Shown piece by piece: positions 53,872-62,878 of a stretch of DNA of 64,000 nt (position 1 is its first letter; each line of letters starts with the position of its first letter). The DNA comes from Halorientalis pallida (GTDB lineage Archaea > Halobacteriota > Halobacteria > Halobacteriales > Haloarculaceae): assembly GCF_004118325.1 (NCBI RefSeq), contig NZ_RDFA01000009.1, positions 54,900-118,899 on the forward strand, read 5' to 3'. The notes under the pieces are model-generated. The model did not search any database and was not told the origin of the DNA. It saw only the letters and a program-made list of their open reading frames with translations. Position numbers and translations under genes: made by a program.

Positions 53872-53881
53872 GTACGTTTTT
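53872..53881 (+). promoter_or_regulatory. Promoter of the pheS leader transcript
   Basis: The T-rich element tacgttttt (about 53872-53880) lies about 27 nt before 53903, predicting a start about 4 nt before the ATG of the Phe-rich leader ORF. This is weaker than the tbp TATA but agrees in spacing with the trpS leader promoter. The rest of the 319-nt gap 53818-54136 holds the leader ORF, two hairpins and, near 54085-54105, a second TATA-like gttaactg that could start pheS without the leader. Confidence 0.4.
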
Positions 53882-53906
53882 GGCGCCCCATCACAATCGC
53901 TCGCAC

Positions 53907-53987
53907 ATGGCATCCGAGCCCCACTGCCGGTCGGTCGTGCGCCAGGGAGTCCCGAGAGCGGGGTTCGACTTCTTTTTCGCCGCCTGA
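53907..53987 (+). CDS. Phe-rich 26-residue leader peptide upstream of pheST
   Basis: A 26-codon ORF, MASEPHCRSVVRQGVPRAG then FDFFFAA and stop. Codons 20, 22, 23 and 24 are Phe (TTC, TTC, TTT, TTC), three codons before the TGA. It lies 149 nt upstream of pheS, the phenylalanyl-tRNA synthetase alpha gene, and starts about 4 nt after the predicted transcript start. The same length and layout as the trpS leader suggest a common mechanism. The Phe codons also create a C-TTTTT-C tract (53973-53977), which in archaea is itself a termination signal. Unverified. Confidence 0.55.
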   Translation: MASEPHCRSVVRQGVPRAGFDFFFAA

Positions 53988-54029
53988 GTCCGGCGGAGTT
54001 CGGGCGGCGGGGGGACCCGCCGGGCGAAC
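53980..54029 (+). promoter_or_regulatory. Two overlapping alternative hairpins after the Phe leader
   Basis: CCGCC (53980-53984) and GGCGG (53992-53996) form a stem around the loop TGAGTCC, which contains the leader stop codon. A second hairpin pairs GTTCG GGCGG (53998-54007) with CCGCC (54017-54021) and CGAAC (54025-54029), with a GGG bulge. Because the CCGCC and GGCGG arms are interchangeable, the two structures can compete, as in an attenuator. Confidence 0.5.
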
Positions 54030-54136
54030 GAAACCGGTCGCACGCGGGACGCGTTTCTAGCGGTGTGACCCGCGAGCCACGAGTGAGAACCGTTAACTGA
54101 CCGACCCGCGCGGTACGTAACAACGACTACCCACGC

Positions 54137-55648
54137 ATGAAACTGCCACAGGCACAGGTCGCGGTGTTGGAGGCCGCGAGCGCAGACGAGCAACGAACCA
54201 TCGACCGCATCGCCGAGGCCACCGACCTCAAGCCCGAGACCGCCACGCGCGCGGCCTTCGAACTCGACGACGCGGGCCTGCTGGAGGTGACCGAACGCAC
54301 CACGAGCGACGTGGAACTGACCGAGGAGGCCGAGCGCTACGTCGAGGCGGGGCTGCCGGAACTCCGACTCTACGAGGCCGCCGTCGAGGCCGGGGCCGAC
54401 GAGGAACCCGTCGGGATGGGGCAGGTCATCGGCGCGTCCGGGCTGGAAGGCGACGCCGTCGACATCGCGCTGTCGAACTACGCCCGGAAGGGATACGGCG
54501 AGATCGACAGCGGCGAGATCGCTGCCGACCCCGAGGCCGACCCCGACGCCGACGACGAGGCGACCGCGCTGGACGCCCTCGCCGAGGGTGCCGGCGCGTA
54601 CGCTCGCGAGACGGCACTGGAGGATCTGGACAACCGCGGATTGATCGAGCAGACCGAGACCGTGATCCGGTCGGTGACGCTGACCGACGACGGGGTCACC
54701 GAGTTGATGGCCGGCATCGAGACGGCCGAGACCGTCGGCCAGGTCACCTCCGAGATGCTCACCAGCGGCGAGTGGGCCGAGGTGGAGTTCGCCGAGTACA
54801 ACGTCGAGGCCGACGCCGAGCGGGTCGTCCCCGGCCGCAAGCACGCCCTCCGGGAGATGGCCGAACGCGTCACGGACGTGCTGGTGGGGATGGGTTTCCA
54901 GGAGATGCAGGGCCCCCACGTCGACGCCGACTTCTGGATCAACGACTGCCTGTTCATGCCCCAGGACCACCCGGCGCGCAACCACTGGGACCGGTTCGCG
55001 CTGGAGAGTCCGGAAGCCATCGACGAACTCCCCGAAGACCTCGTCGAGCGCGTCGAGAGCGCCCACCGCGAGGGCGTCGGGCCGGACGGCGAGGGCTACC
55101 ACTCGCCGTGGGATCTGGACTTCGCCAAGGCGCTGGCCCTGCGGGGTCACACCACCTCGCTCACCGCTCGGCACCTCTCGGGCGAGGCGATGGGCGACCT
55201 GGAGCCGCCCCAGCGCTTTTTCTCCATCGAGAAGGCCTACCGCAACGACACGCTGGACGCGACCCACCTGCTGGAGTTCTTCCAGATCGAGGGCTGGGTG
55301 ATGGCCGAGGACCTCTCGGTGCGTGACCTGATGGGGACGTTCACCGAGTTCTACGAGCAGTTCGGGATCACGGACATCGAGTTCAAGCCCCACTACAACC
55401 CCTACACGGAGCCCAGCTTCGAGCTGTTCGGCCGCCACCCGGAGACGGGCGAGATGATCGAGATCGGCAACTCGGGCCTCTTCCGGCCCGAGATGCTGGA
55501 ACCGCTCGGCGTCGACTGCGACGTGATGGCGTGGGGACTGGCGCTGGAACGGCTGTTCATGCTCGCGACTGGAGCCGAAGACATCCGCGACGTGCACGGG
55601 ACGCTGGTCGATCTCGAATTCCTGCGGGAAGAGGAGGTGACCTACTGA
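54137..55648 (+). CDS. pheS: Phenylalanyl-tRNA synthetase alpha subunit
   Basis: 503 residues, archaeal type with an N-terminal winged-helix region (LPQAQVAVLEAASADEQRTI, about 1-150). The class II catalytic core has motif 2 in QRFFSIEKAYRNDTLDATHL near 358 and motif 3 in WGLALERLFMLATG near 465. HNEFK-type recognition is seen in LLEFFQIEGWV. With PheT it forms a tetramer that charges tRNA-Phe. Its stop overlaps the pheT start (TGATG, sharing A), so the two are coupled. It has the Phe-rich leader upstream. Confidence 0.97.
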   Translation: MKLPQAQVAVLEAASADEQRTIDRIAEATDLKPETATRAAFELDDAGLLEVTERTTSDVELTEEAERYVEAGLPELRLYEAAVEAGADEEPVGMGQVIGASGLEGDAVDIALSNYARKGYGEIDSGEIAADPEADPDADDEATALDALAEGAGAYARETALEDLDNRGLIEQTETVIRSVTLTDDGVTELMAGIETAETVGQVTSEMLTSGEWAEVEFAEYNVEADAERVVPGRKHALREMAERVTDVLVGMGFQEMQGPHVDADFWINDCLFMPQDHPARNHWDRFALESPEAIDELPEDLVERVESAHREGVGPDGEGYHSPWDLDFAKALALRGHTTSLTARHLSGEAMGDLEPPQRFFSIEKAYRNDTLDATHLLEFFQIEGWVMAEDLSVRDLMGTFTEFYEQFGITDIEFKPHYNPYTEPSFELFGRHPETGEMIEIGNSGLFRPEMLEPLGVDCDVMAWGLALERLFMLATGAEDIRDVHGTLVDLEFLREEEVTY

Positions 55649-57393
55649 TGCCAACCGTCGAAATCGATCCCGACGAACTCCGCCGCCTGACCGGCCACGA
55701 CGAGAAAGACGACGCAGCGTTGAGAGAGGACCTGTTCGGCCTCGGCCTCGAATTCGAGGGTGAGACCGACGACGGCGAGTTCGAACTGGAGTTCGCCCCC
55801 GACCGACTCGACCGCCTCTCCGTGGAGGGTGTCGCCCGCTCGCTGCGCTACCAGTACGGCGACGACCGCGGGGTGTACGTCCCCAGCACGAACGACGCCG
55901 AGTGGACGATTCGCGTCGCGGACGTGCCCGAGGACCGCCCGTACGTGACGGGTGCCATCGTCCGGGGGCTGGACATGGACGACGCGGCCCTCGAATCGCT
56001 GATCCAGGTCCAGGAGAAGCTCCACGCGACGATGGGCCGCCAGCGTGCGAAGGGGGCCATCGGCGTCCACGACCTGACCATGCTGAAGGGTGAGACGCTG
56101 AAAGAAGACGACGACAGCGCGAAGTCGGTCACCTACACCGGCGTCGACGCGGACGAGGAGACGATGGTGCCCCTCGAAGGCGACCAGGAACTGACACTGC
56201 GGGAAGTGCTCGACGTTCACCACATCGGGCAGGAGTACGCCGACCTCGTGGCCGACTACGAGTCGATGCCCGCGATCTACGACGAGATCGGGCTGTTCTC
56301 GTTCCCGCCGGTGGTCAACGGCCGCCGGACGGAAGTCTCGGCCGACTCGCGGGACCTGTTCATCGAGATGACCGGCACCGACCAGTGGACGGTCGACAAG
56401 ATGTTGAACATCGTCTGCTACGCCCTGGACGCCCGGGGCGGGCGAGTCGAGGAAGTCAACGTGGAGTACACCGACGACGCGCCGGTGACGCCCGAGGCAG
56501 GGAGCGAACTGCTCCGGCCGGATCTGGTGACCAAGACCAAGACCGTCGTCCACGGCGACATCGAGACCATGCTCGGCGTCGACCTGGACGAACGGGACGT
56601 GGTCGACCTGATCGAGCGGGCGGGGATGGACGCCGAACCCACCGAGACCGACGACGGTGCGGCGGCCTACCGGATCGAGGTCCCGCCCTACCGGGTCGAC
56701 GTCCTCCATCCGGTCGACCTGATCGACGACGTGGGCCGGGCCTACGGGTTCAACGAACTCGAACCGCGCTACCCGGACGTCTCGACGGTCGGTGGGCGAC
56801 ACGAGCGCTCCCGACTGGAAGACGCCGTCCGGGACCGCCTGGTCGGGCAGGGCTTCGAGGATCTGCTCAATTTCCACCTGATCGACGAGGAGCAGAACTA
56901 CGAGCGGCTGAACGCCCAGCAGGGGTCAGACGTGGTCGGCGGCGGCGAAGCCGTCACCATCGAACAGCCCTACAGCGAGGACTTCACGATGGTGCGGTCG
57001 TGGGCACTCCCCTCGATCATGATGGTCCTGGAGAACAACACACACCGCGCGTACCCACAGGACCTCGCGGAGGTCGGGTTCTCGGCCCACGTCGACGAGC
57101 GCGAGAACACGAACGTGGCCGAACGCCGGACCGTCGCCGCGGCGCTGTGTCACGCCGGCGCGTCCTACGAGGACGCGAAGGCCGCGCTCAGAACCCTCGT
57201 GGACGGGTTCGACGAGGATCTGGAGACGCCCGCCACGGAGCACCCGACTTTCATCTCCGGTCGAACGGCCAGCGTCGTCATCGACGGCGAGGAAGTCGGC
57301 GTCGTCGGCGAGGTCCATCCCGAGGTCATCGTCGAGCACGACGTCGAACTGCCGGTGGCGGCGTTCGAGTTCGATCTGAACGCACTCCGATAA
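55648..57393 (+). CDS. pheT: Phenylalanyl-tRNA synthetase beta subunit
   Basis: 581 residues. The B3/B4 editing domain lies in the first half (HHIGQEYADLVADYESMPAI, then YDEIGLFSFPPVVNGRRTEV). The B5 DNA-binding-like domain is near 300-375 (EVPPYRVDVLHPVDLIDDVG). The catalytic-like class II module follows (about 400-581). The ATG at 55648 shares one base with the pheS stop. The typical archaeal length is about 550-580 residues. It has no own promoter, so its synthesis depends on pheS translation. Confidence 0.97.
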   Translation: MPTVEIDPDELRRLTGHDEKDDAALREDLFGLGLEFEGETDDGEFELEFAPDRLDRLSVEGVARSLRYQYGDDRGVYVPSTNDAEWTIRVADVPEDRPYVTGAIVRGLDMDDAALESLIQVQEKLHATMGRQRAKGAIGVHDLTMLKGETLKEDDDSAKSVTYTGVDADEETMVPLEGDQELTLREVLDVHHIGQEYADLVADYESMPAIYDEIGLFSFPPVVNGRRTEVSADSRDLFIEMTGTDQWTVDKMLNIVCYALDARGGRVEEVNVEYTDDAPVTPEAGSELLRPDLVTKTKTVVHGDIETMLGVDLDERDVVDLIERAGMDAEPTETDDGAAAYRIEVPPYRVDVLHPVDLIDDVGRAYGFNELEPRYPDVSTVGGRHERSRLEDAVRDRLVGQGFEDLLNFHLIDEEQNYERLNAQQGSDVVGGGEAVTIEQPYSEDFTMVRSWALPSIMMVLENNTHRAYPQDLAEVGFSAHVDERENTNVAERRTVAAALCHAGASYEDAKAALRTLVDGFDEDLETPATEHPTFISGRTASVVIDGEEVGVVGEVHPEVIVEHDVELPVAAFEFDLNALR

Positions 57394-57603
57394 GCACCAC
57401 GAACCTGGGGAGAACTGCCGGGTGGCTCACTGCGTTCGTTCGCGTCCGGTGCCTTCGTGAGTGACCGCAGGGAACGAACGCTCGAGAGGCACAGAGCGTC
57501 TTTCGGTGAACCACCTCGCTCCCGACGGTCGCTCGGTGGACGCTCGGACTCGGTCCAGGACCGAACGGAACGAGGTCGCGGGTTTCGGTCCGTTCTTTCG
57601 TCG
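57394..57603. other. Intergenic region with several inverted repeats
   Basis: A 210-nt gap between pheT and the convergent kinase gene holds no credible ORF. It contains a 10-bp inverted repeat GCGTTCGTTC (57432-57441) with GAACGAACGC (57472-57481), and CGGTCC a GGACCG near 57553-57565. These may be terminators for the two convergent units. Confidence 0.4.
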
Positions 57604-59397
57604 CTATCGGTCGACGGACGACGGGCGTGCGCTCCCGCCGCTGGCGCGGACTTCGCCGGTGATCTCGAAGCGCGCGCCGCCCGTCTCGCTCTCGGTGACG
57701 GCGATCTCCCAGCCGTGGGCTTCGACGATGGTGCGGACGATCGCGAGGCCGAAGCCGGTGCCCTCTGGGTCGGAGCTGAAACCCTGTTCGAGGACCTGTC
57801 CGCGGTGGCCGGGCTCGATACCAGGGCCGTCGTCGTCGACGAAAAAGCCGGCCTCGCACTCGCCGACGGTGACGGTCACGTCGGGGCCGGCGTGTTCGAC
57901 CGCATTGCGAAAGAAGTTCTCGAACACCTGGAGGAGGCGACTCCGGGACCCGTCGACGGCCGCGTCGGCCGGGACGTCGAGAGTGGCGTCCCTCGTGTCG
58001 ACGTTCCCCCAGGCCTCTCGCGCGACCGTCGCGAGGTCGAGGGGCTCGGTGTCGTCGATGGTCTTGCCGAGGCGAGCGAAGGTCAACACGTCGTCGACGA
58101 TGGCCTCCATCCGGTCGAGCGCCTGTTGGGCTTCCTCGAGATGTTCCCGGTCGTCGCCGGCGTCGATCAACTGGAGCCGGCCGCTGGCGACGTTCATCGG
58201 GTTGCGCAGGTCGTGGGAGACGATGCCGGCGAAATCCTCGAGCTGGTCGTTCTGTCGTTCGAGTTCGTCGGTCCGCTGTTCGAGCTTCCGTTTCCGTCGC
58301 TCGCGGTCTGTCACGTCGTGGATCAACGCGACGTATCCCTGCATCTCATCGTCCTCGGTGAGCGCGCTGACGAGGACGTCGAAACACCGTGGATCGCCGC
58401 CGTCGGATTCGATCCAGAGCCCGGTGTAGCGACCGTTGACCACTTTGCTGGGGTCGACGGTCATGAACTCGGGCGGGCCGTCGGCGAACAGGTCCCGCGG
58501 GATCACCGCTTCGAGGTCCTTCCCGACGACGCGGCTGTCGGCCTGTCCGACCATCCGTTTGCCGAGCGGGTTCGTGTCGACGATGCGGCCCTGGTGGTCG
58601 ACCACGAGGAAGCCAGTCCCCATCTCCTCGATGGCCTGGTCACGCGCCAGCGGCGTGAGGTTCTTCGAGTGACGGCCGACCGTCGCCAGGAGGCGCTGGA
58701 GCGGCAGGAACGACAGGGTCCGGTAGCTGACCGTCACCACGAGCGAGAGGGTGCCGAAGAACAGGAACCCGAGCGGGGTGAGCGTGTAGTACGGCGTCGG
58801 GCTCAGTCCGAGGACGGTCACGAGATGCGTGGCGTGTAATACGCCGAGCAAGGCCAGCAGGAAGAACGTGCGCTTGCGAAAGACGTTACGCGACCGCAGG
58901 AACATCTTGTAGAGGAGGAATTCGCTGAGAAAGAGCAGGGCGTTGCCGAACGCGTAGTGGACGGTCATGAGATCGTACCCGAAGGCCCCGAACGCCTCGC
59001 CCCGGCCGAGCGCGAGCGTCACCTCCGGCGAGACGAGTTCGTGGCCCACCAGCACCAGGGCGATCACGACGAGCGGTTCGAGGAGGACCAGCGTCTTCAG
59101 GGGCCTGCCGACGCCGTCGGAGCGGCCCGTGTACGCGAGGGTAAAAAGCAGGAACAGCGAGGGGATGGCGATGGCGCCTGCCATGGTGATGCGGTTGCCC
59201 AGCAGTCGCATCTCCAGGGCCGTCGTCGAGACGACGATCACCTGGCCGGCCGCCCAGAGCGCGATCGCGAACGCCGCCAGCGAGAGCCACGTCGCACCGC
59301 CTTTCGGTCGCTCGCGCCAGACGACGGCCGTGACCGCGACCCCGAGTAGCGCCGACAGTAGCAACAGGAGCGTGTACGGCGTCACCTCCCAGGGCAT
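57604..59397 (-). CDS. 7TM sensor histidine kinase (intact copy)
   Basis: 597 residues. Seven hydrophobic segments within residues 1-235 form a histidine-kinase 7TM sensor (EVTPYTLLLLLSALLGVAVT and further to LGFLFFGTLSLVVTVSYRT). A PAS domain follows near 265-370 (AIEEMGTGFLVVDHQGRIVD to YVALIHDVTDRERR). The HisKA H-box is IVSHDLRNPM near 395. The HATPase has ENFFRNAVEHAG, DDDGPGIEPGHR and GTGFGLAIV. It may sense a membrane or extracellular signal. It converges with pheT. A paralogue lies next to it at 59460, on the same strand, about 62 nt upstream. Confidence 0.9.
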   Translation of the reverse strand: MPWEVTPYTLLLLLSALLGVAVTAVVWRERPKGGATWLSLAAFAIALWAAGQVIVVSTTALEMRLLGNRITMAGAIAIPSLFLLFTLAYTGRSDGVGRPLKTLVLLEPLVVIALVLVGHELVSPEVTLALGRGEAFGAFGYDLMTVHYAFGNALLFLSEFLLYKMFLRSRNVFRKRTFFLLALLGVLHATHLVTVLGLSPTPYYTLTPLGFLFFGTLSLVVTVSYRTLSFLPLQRLLATVGRHSKNLTPLARDQAIEEMGTGFLVVDHQGRIVDTNPLGKRMVGQADSRVVGKDLEAVIPRDLFADGPPEFMTVDPSKVVNGRYTGLWIESDGGDPRCFDVLVSALTEDDEMQGYVALIHDVTDRERRKRKLEQRTDELERQNDQLEDFAGIVSHDLRNPMNVASGRLQLIDAGDDREHLEEAQQALDRMEAIVDDVLTFARLGKTIDDTEPLDLATVAREAWGNVDTRDATLDVPADAAVDGSRSRLLQVFENFFRNAVEHAGPDVTVTVGECEAGFFVDDDGPGIEPGHRGQVLEQGFSSDPEGTGFGLAIVRTIVEAHGWEIAVTESETGGARFEITGEVRASGGSARPSSVDR

Positions 59398-59459
59398 ACG
59401 GGGACGTGACTGCCGGGGGGGATAAACCTCTCTTCCGTGTTATCTCGCCTGATACTGGT

Positions 59460-61232
59460 TCAGTCGACGACGGCCCGTACGTCCCGGTCGCTGGCGAGGC
59501 TCTCGCCGGTGATGTCGACTCGTGCACCGCCCGTCTCGCTCTCGGTGACGGCGATCCCCCAGCCGTGGGCCTCGACGATGGTCTCGATGATCGCGAGCCC
59601 GAAGCCCGTGCCGTCCTCGTTCGTAGTGAACCCCTCGTCGAAGACCTCTTCGCGCTCGGATTCGAGGATGCCGGGCCCGTCGTCGGCGACGAAGAAGCCG
59701 CCGCCATCCTCGAGCGTGCCGACGGTGACGGCAACCTCGGGACCGCCGTGTTCCACGGCATTGCGAAAGAGGTTCTCGAACAGCTGGCGAAGACGGCTCG
59801 GGTCGCCGTCGACGGCCGTATCGACGGCGACGGTGAGGGTCGCGTCTCTCGTGTCGACGGTGTCCCAGGCCTCGGTCGCGACCGCGTGGAGTTCGACGCG
59901 CTGGGTGTCGCTGACCGACTGGCCGCTGCGCGCGAGTGTCAGCACGTCGTCGATGCTCTCGCGCACTCGGTCTATAGTGGCCCTGGTGGGCCCGACGTGT
60001 TCGCTGCCGATCTCGCGCTCGAGCAGTTCGAGGCGGCCGTCGGCGACGGTCAGTGGATTCCGACGGTCGTGGGAGACGATGCCGGCGAAGTCCTCGAGCT
60101 GTTCGTTCTGTCGTTTGAGCTCCCTGTTCTGTTCCTTGAGCTTCCGCTTTCTTCGCTCGCGGTCGGTCACGTCGTGGATCAACGCGACCGATCCCGACCC
60201 CGCGTCCTCGCCCAGGTTCGAGACGAGGACGTCGAAACAGCGCTGTTCGCCCGCCGGCGTCTCGACCCAGATACCCGAGTACCGGCCGCTCGTATCGTTA
60301 CCTCTCCGATCGCCGTCGAAAAAGGCCGGCGTCCCCTCGACGAATATCCCCGGTGGGACGACCGTCGAGCCCTCTTTGCCGACGACGCGTTCCTCCTCGC
60401 GTGCGAGGATGCGCTCGCCCATCGGGTCGATGCCGACGATGCGGCCGGCGTGGTCGATCACTACGAACCCGGTCGCCATCTCCTCGATGGCGCGCTCCCG
60501 TGCGATGGGCGTGAGATGCTTCGAGTGGCGGCTGAACGGCCGTAGTAGCCGCTGGAGCGGGAGGAACTCGAAGCTCCGGTAGCTCACCAGCGCCAGCAAC
60601 GAGAGCGCGCCGAACAGCAGGAAGCCAAGCGGCGTCAGCGTCTGATACGGCGTCGGGCTCAGACCCGCCACGCTCAGGAACTGACAGGCGTGGAGGAAGA
60701 CGATCAGCGCGAGCAAAAAGAAGGTGCGCTCGCGACAGACGTTGCGCGAGCTCAGAAACATCCTGTAGAGGAGGAACTCGCTGACGAACAGCAGTGCGTA
60801 GCCGTACGCGTGCCGGGCGATCAGCAACGGACCGTACTTGACGAACAGCGCCGCGCCCTGCGCACCGGCCACGAGGGTTCCCTCGGCGAGCACGAGGGGA
60901 CTGCCCGCGAGTGCCAGTCCGCTCAGGACGGTCGGCTCCGCCAGCAACACGGCGAGCAGGGGCACACTGACGCGGTCACCGTGCCCGGTGTACCCGAGCG
61001 AGAACAGGAGCCACAGCGTCGGCGTGAACAACATCCCGGCGACGGTCAGGCCGCTCCCCAGCAGGCGGACCGACTGCGTCCCACTGGAGACGACGGCGAC
61101 GGCGACGGCCGCCAGGGACAGCCACGTCGACCCGGCCTTGGGCCGCTCGCGTCAGACGGCGGCGGCGACGACGAGCCCCAGCACTCCCGAAACCGCGAGT
61201 GGGACCGTCAACCCCGATAGATGGCAGGTCAC
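59460..61232 (-). pseudogene. 7TM histidine kinase paralogue with a Trp-to-TGA nonsense codon
   Basis: The frame from the GTG at 61232 reads MTCHLSGLTVPLAVSGVLGL and then a TGA at codon 27 (61152-61154). It goes straight on in the same frame with RERPKAGSTWLSLAAVAVAV. The intact neighbour has W27 followed by RERPKGGATWLSLAAFAIAL, so TGG became TGA without any gap. An internal ATG at 61034 could start a 524-residue remnant without the first two helices. The kinase parts are otherwise complete, but the H-box reads SHDRRNPL instead of SHDLRNPL. A TATA-like element (aattttc) still lies about 30 nt upstream of the GTG. Confidence 0.82.
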
Positions 61233-61295
61233 TGATTCGTCTAGAGACGAACGATCCGTTGAAAATTCCCGCCGGTTACCGTGGCCGATACGGGT

Positions 61296-62348
61296 TCAGT
61301 CCAGATCCGCACCGACGGCCTCGGACACAGAGTCGAACCCGTCGCGTTCGAGCAGGTCGAGCAGGCCGCGGTTGATGTCGCGGGCGATCCCCGGCCCACG
61401 GTAGACCAGGCCGGTGTACAGTTGGACCACGCTCGCGCCCGCGCGGATCTTCCGGTAGGCGTCCTCGGCGGTCGCCACGCCGCCGACGCCGACGACCGGG
61501 GCGTCGGTGCGTTCGGCGACGAACCGGACCAGCTCCGTCGCCCGGCGCTCGATGGGCTTCCCGGAGAGGCCGCCCGTCTCGGCGCGGTTCGGACTGCGCA
61601 ACGAGGCGGGTCTGTCCGTCGTCGTGTTCGTGGCGACGACGCCGTCGAGATCGAGCTCGTCGACCAGATCGAGGGCGTCCTCGACGGCCGGTTCGGGTAG
61701 GTCCGGCGAGAGCTTCACCAGCAGGGGTGAGGCCCCGGCGTCCCGGAGTTCGCCGAGAATCGCCGCCATCGAGTCGCGGTTCTGGAGTTCGGCGAAGCCC
61801 TGGGAGTTGGGACAGGAGACGTTGACGACGAAGAAGTCACCGCCACCCGCGACCTGTTCGTAGGTCTCGCGGTAGTCGGCCGGCGCGTCCTCGGGGGCGA
61901 CGTGCTCGGACTTGGCGACGTTGACGCCGACGGGAACGGGGGCGTCGGTGGCCGCCAGTCGATCGCCGACGACGGCCGCGCCGTGGTTGTTGAGCCCCAT
62001 GCGGTTGACGAGCGCCTCGTCCTCGCGGAGGCGGAACATCCGTGGGCGTGGATTGCCGGCCTGGGGGACGGCCGTGACGCCGCCGACCTCGACGAAGCCA
62101 AAGCCCAGCGCCGCGAGTGCGCCGGGGATCTCGGCGTTCTTGTCGAAGCCGGCCGCGACGCCCACGGGGTTGGGGAACGTCTGGTCGAACGCCTCGACGG
62201 TCAGCCGATCGTCCTCGACGGTGTAGTACCGGGCCATGACGTCGGTGATGGGGGTGCCGTTGACGACGTCGAGCAGGTTGTGGACGCTCCGGTGGGCAGC
62301 TTCGGCCGGGAGTCTGAACAACAGCGGTTTTGCGAGTTCGTAGATCAC
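61296..62348 (-). CDS. pyrD: Dihydroorotate dehydrogenase, class 2 (quinone)
   Basis: 350 residues of FMN enzyme that oxidises dihydroorotate to orotate in pyrimidine synthesis and passes electrons to quinone. The N-terminal membrane-associating helices (MIYELAKPLLFRLPAEAAHR) mark class 2. Core motifs are NPVGVAAGFDKNAEIPGAL, FVEVGGVTAVPQAGNPRPR, VVNVSCPNSQGFAELQ with the serine base, and VGVGGVATAEDAYRKIRAGA at the phosphate site. The start is a GTG at 62348. Its terminus abuts the broken kinase promoter region. Confidence 0.95.
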   Translation of the reverse strand: MIYELAKPLLFRLPAEAAHRSVHNLLDVVNGTPITDVMARYYTVEDDRLTVEAFDQTFPNPVGVAAGFDKNAEIPGALAALGFGFVEVGGVTAVPQAGNPRPRMFRLREDEALVNRMGLNNHGAAVVGDRLAATDAPVPVGVNVAKSEHVAPEDAPADYRETYEQVAGGGDFFVVNVSCPNSQGFAELQNRDSMAAILGELRDAGASPLLVKLSPDLPEPAVEDALDLVDELDLDGVVATNTTTDRPASLRSPNRAETGGLSGKPIERRATELVRFVAERTDAPVVGVGGVATAEDAYRKIRAGASVVQLYTGLVYRGPGIARDINRGLLDLLERDGFDSVSEAVGADLD

Positions 62349-62399
62349 ACTCTCTCCTCGTGGGTTGGTGGTCGGCGATGGCTCGGTACGTCCGCGGCG

Positions 62400-62597
62400 T
62401 TAGAACTCGTGTTCGACGTCCTCCGGGTCGGCCTTCTGGATGATGATCTTGTTGTCCCGTACCCGAACGAACACCTCGTCGCCGATCTCCATACCGGCGA
62501 CCGCCAACTCGTCCTCGTGCAGGTTGATGTGGACGTTGTGGTACTCGCCATCCTCGTCCTTGGCGCCACTCGGACTCAGCTTCTTTTTTCGCACCAT
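62400..62597 (-). CDS. Small AbrB/SpoVT-like protein
   Basis: 65 residues. The stretch VHINLHEDELAVAGMEIGDE followed by VFVRVRDNKIIIQKA has the beta-alpha-beta pattern of swapped-hairpin AbrB domains, which act as DNA-binding dimers or antitoxin-like regulators. The basic N-terminus MVRKKKL is consistent. The ATG at 62597 lies about 38 nt from a TATA-like cttaagtaa. It is 51 nt upstream of pyrD on the same strand, so they may be co-transcribed. Confidence 0.75.
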   Translation of the reverse strand: MVRKKKLSPSGAKDEDGEYHNVHINLHEDELAVAGMEIGDEVFVRVRDNKIIIQKADPEDVEHEF

Positions 62598-62769
62598 CGC
62601 GCTATCGTACGTCGTGGTTCGCCGTAGGAGTTACTTAAGCTTACCGTGCGAGGTCGGCCTCTCGCCCGGGGCACTGGCGTCGAACCGTCCGGATGGGAGC
62701 GCTTTCGACCGCGCCCGCGCGCCAGCACGCTCGAAATCCGCCCGATACCGGCGGATTCTCGCCTAAACC

Positions 62770-62845
62770 GTCGACCGGTTTATCGGATAGTATATAAATT
62801 CACCGCCGGACGGCGGGGGGATCCGGGGGTATATTTATGGTGGGT
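62770..62845 (+). promoter_or_regulatory. Two TATA elements upstream of the MC1 gene
   Basis: tatataaat (about 62772-62780) and tatatttat (62830-62838) lie about 100 and 45 nt before the ATG. The stem CCGCC gga CGGCGG lies between them (about 62803-62816). The proximal one gives a leader of about 18 nt that contains ggagagg, a Shine-Dalgarno-like sequence about 8 nt before the start. This is unusual among the leaderless genes here. Confidence 0.55.
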
Positions 62846-62878
62846 CATGTGCTGAATTGACACGGAGAGGCGAAAACC

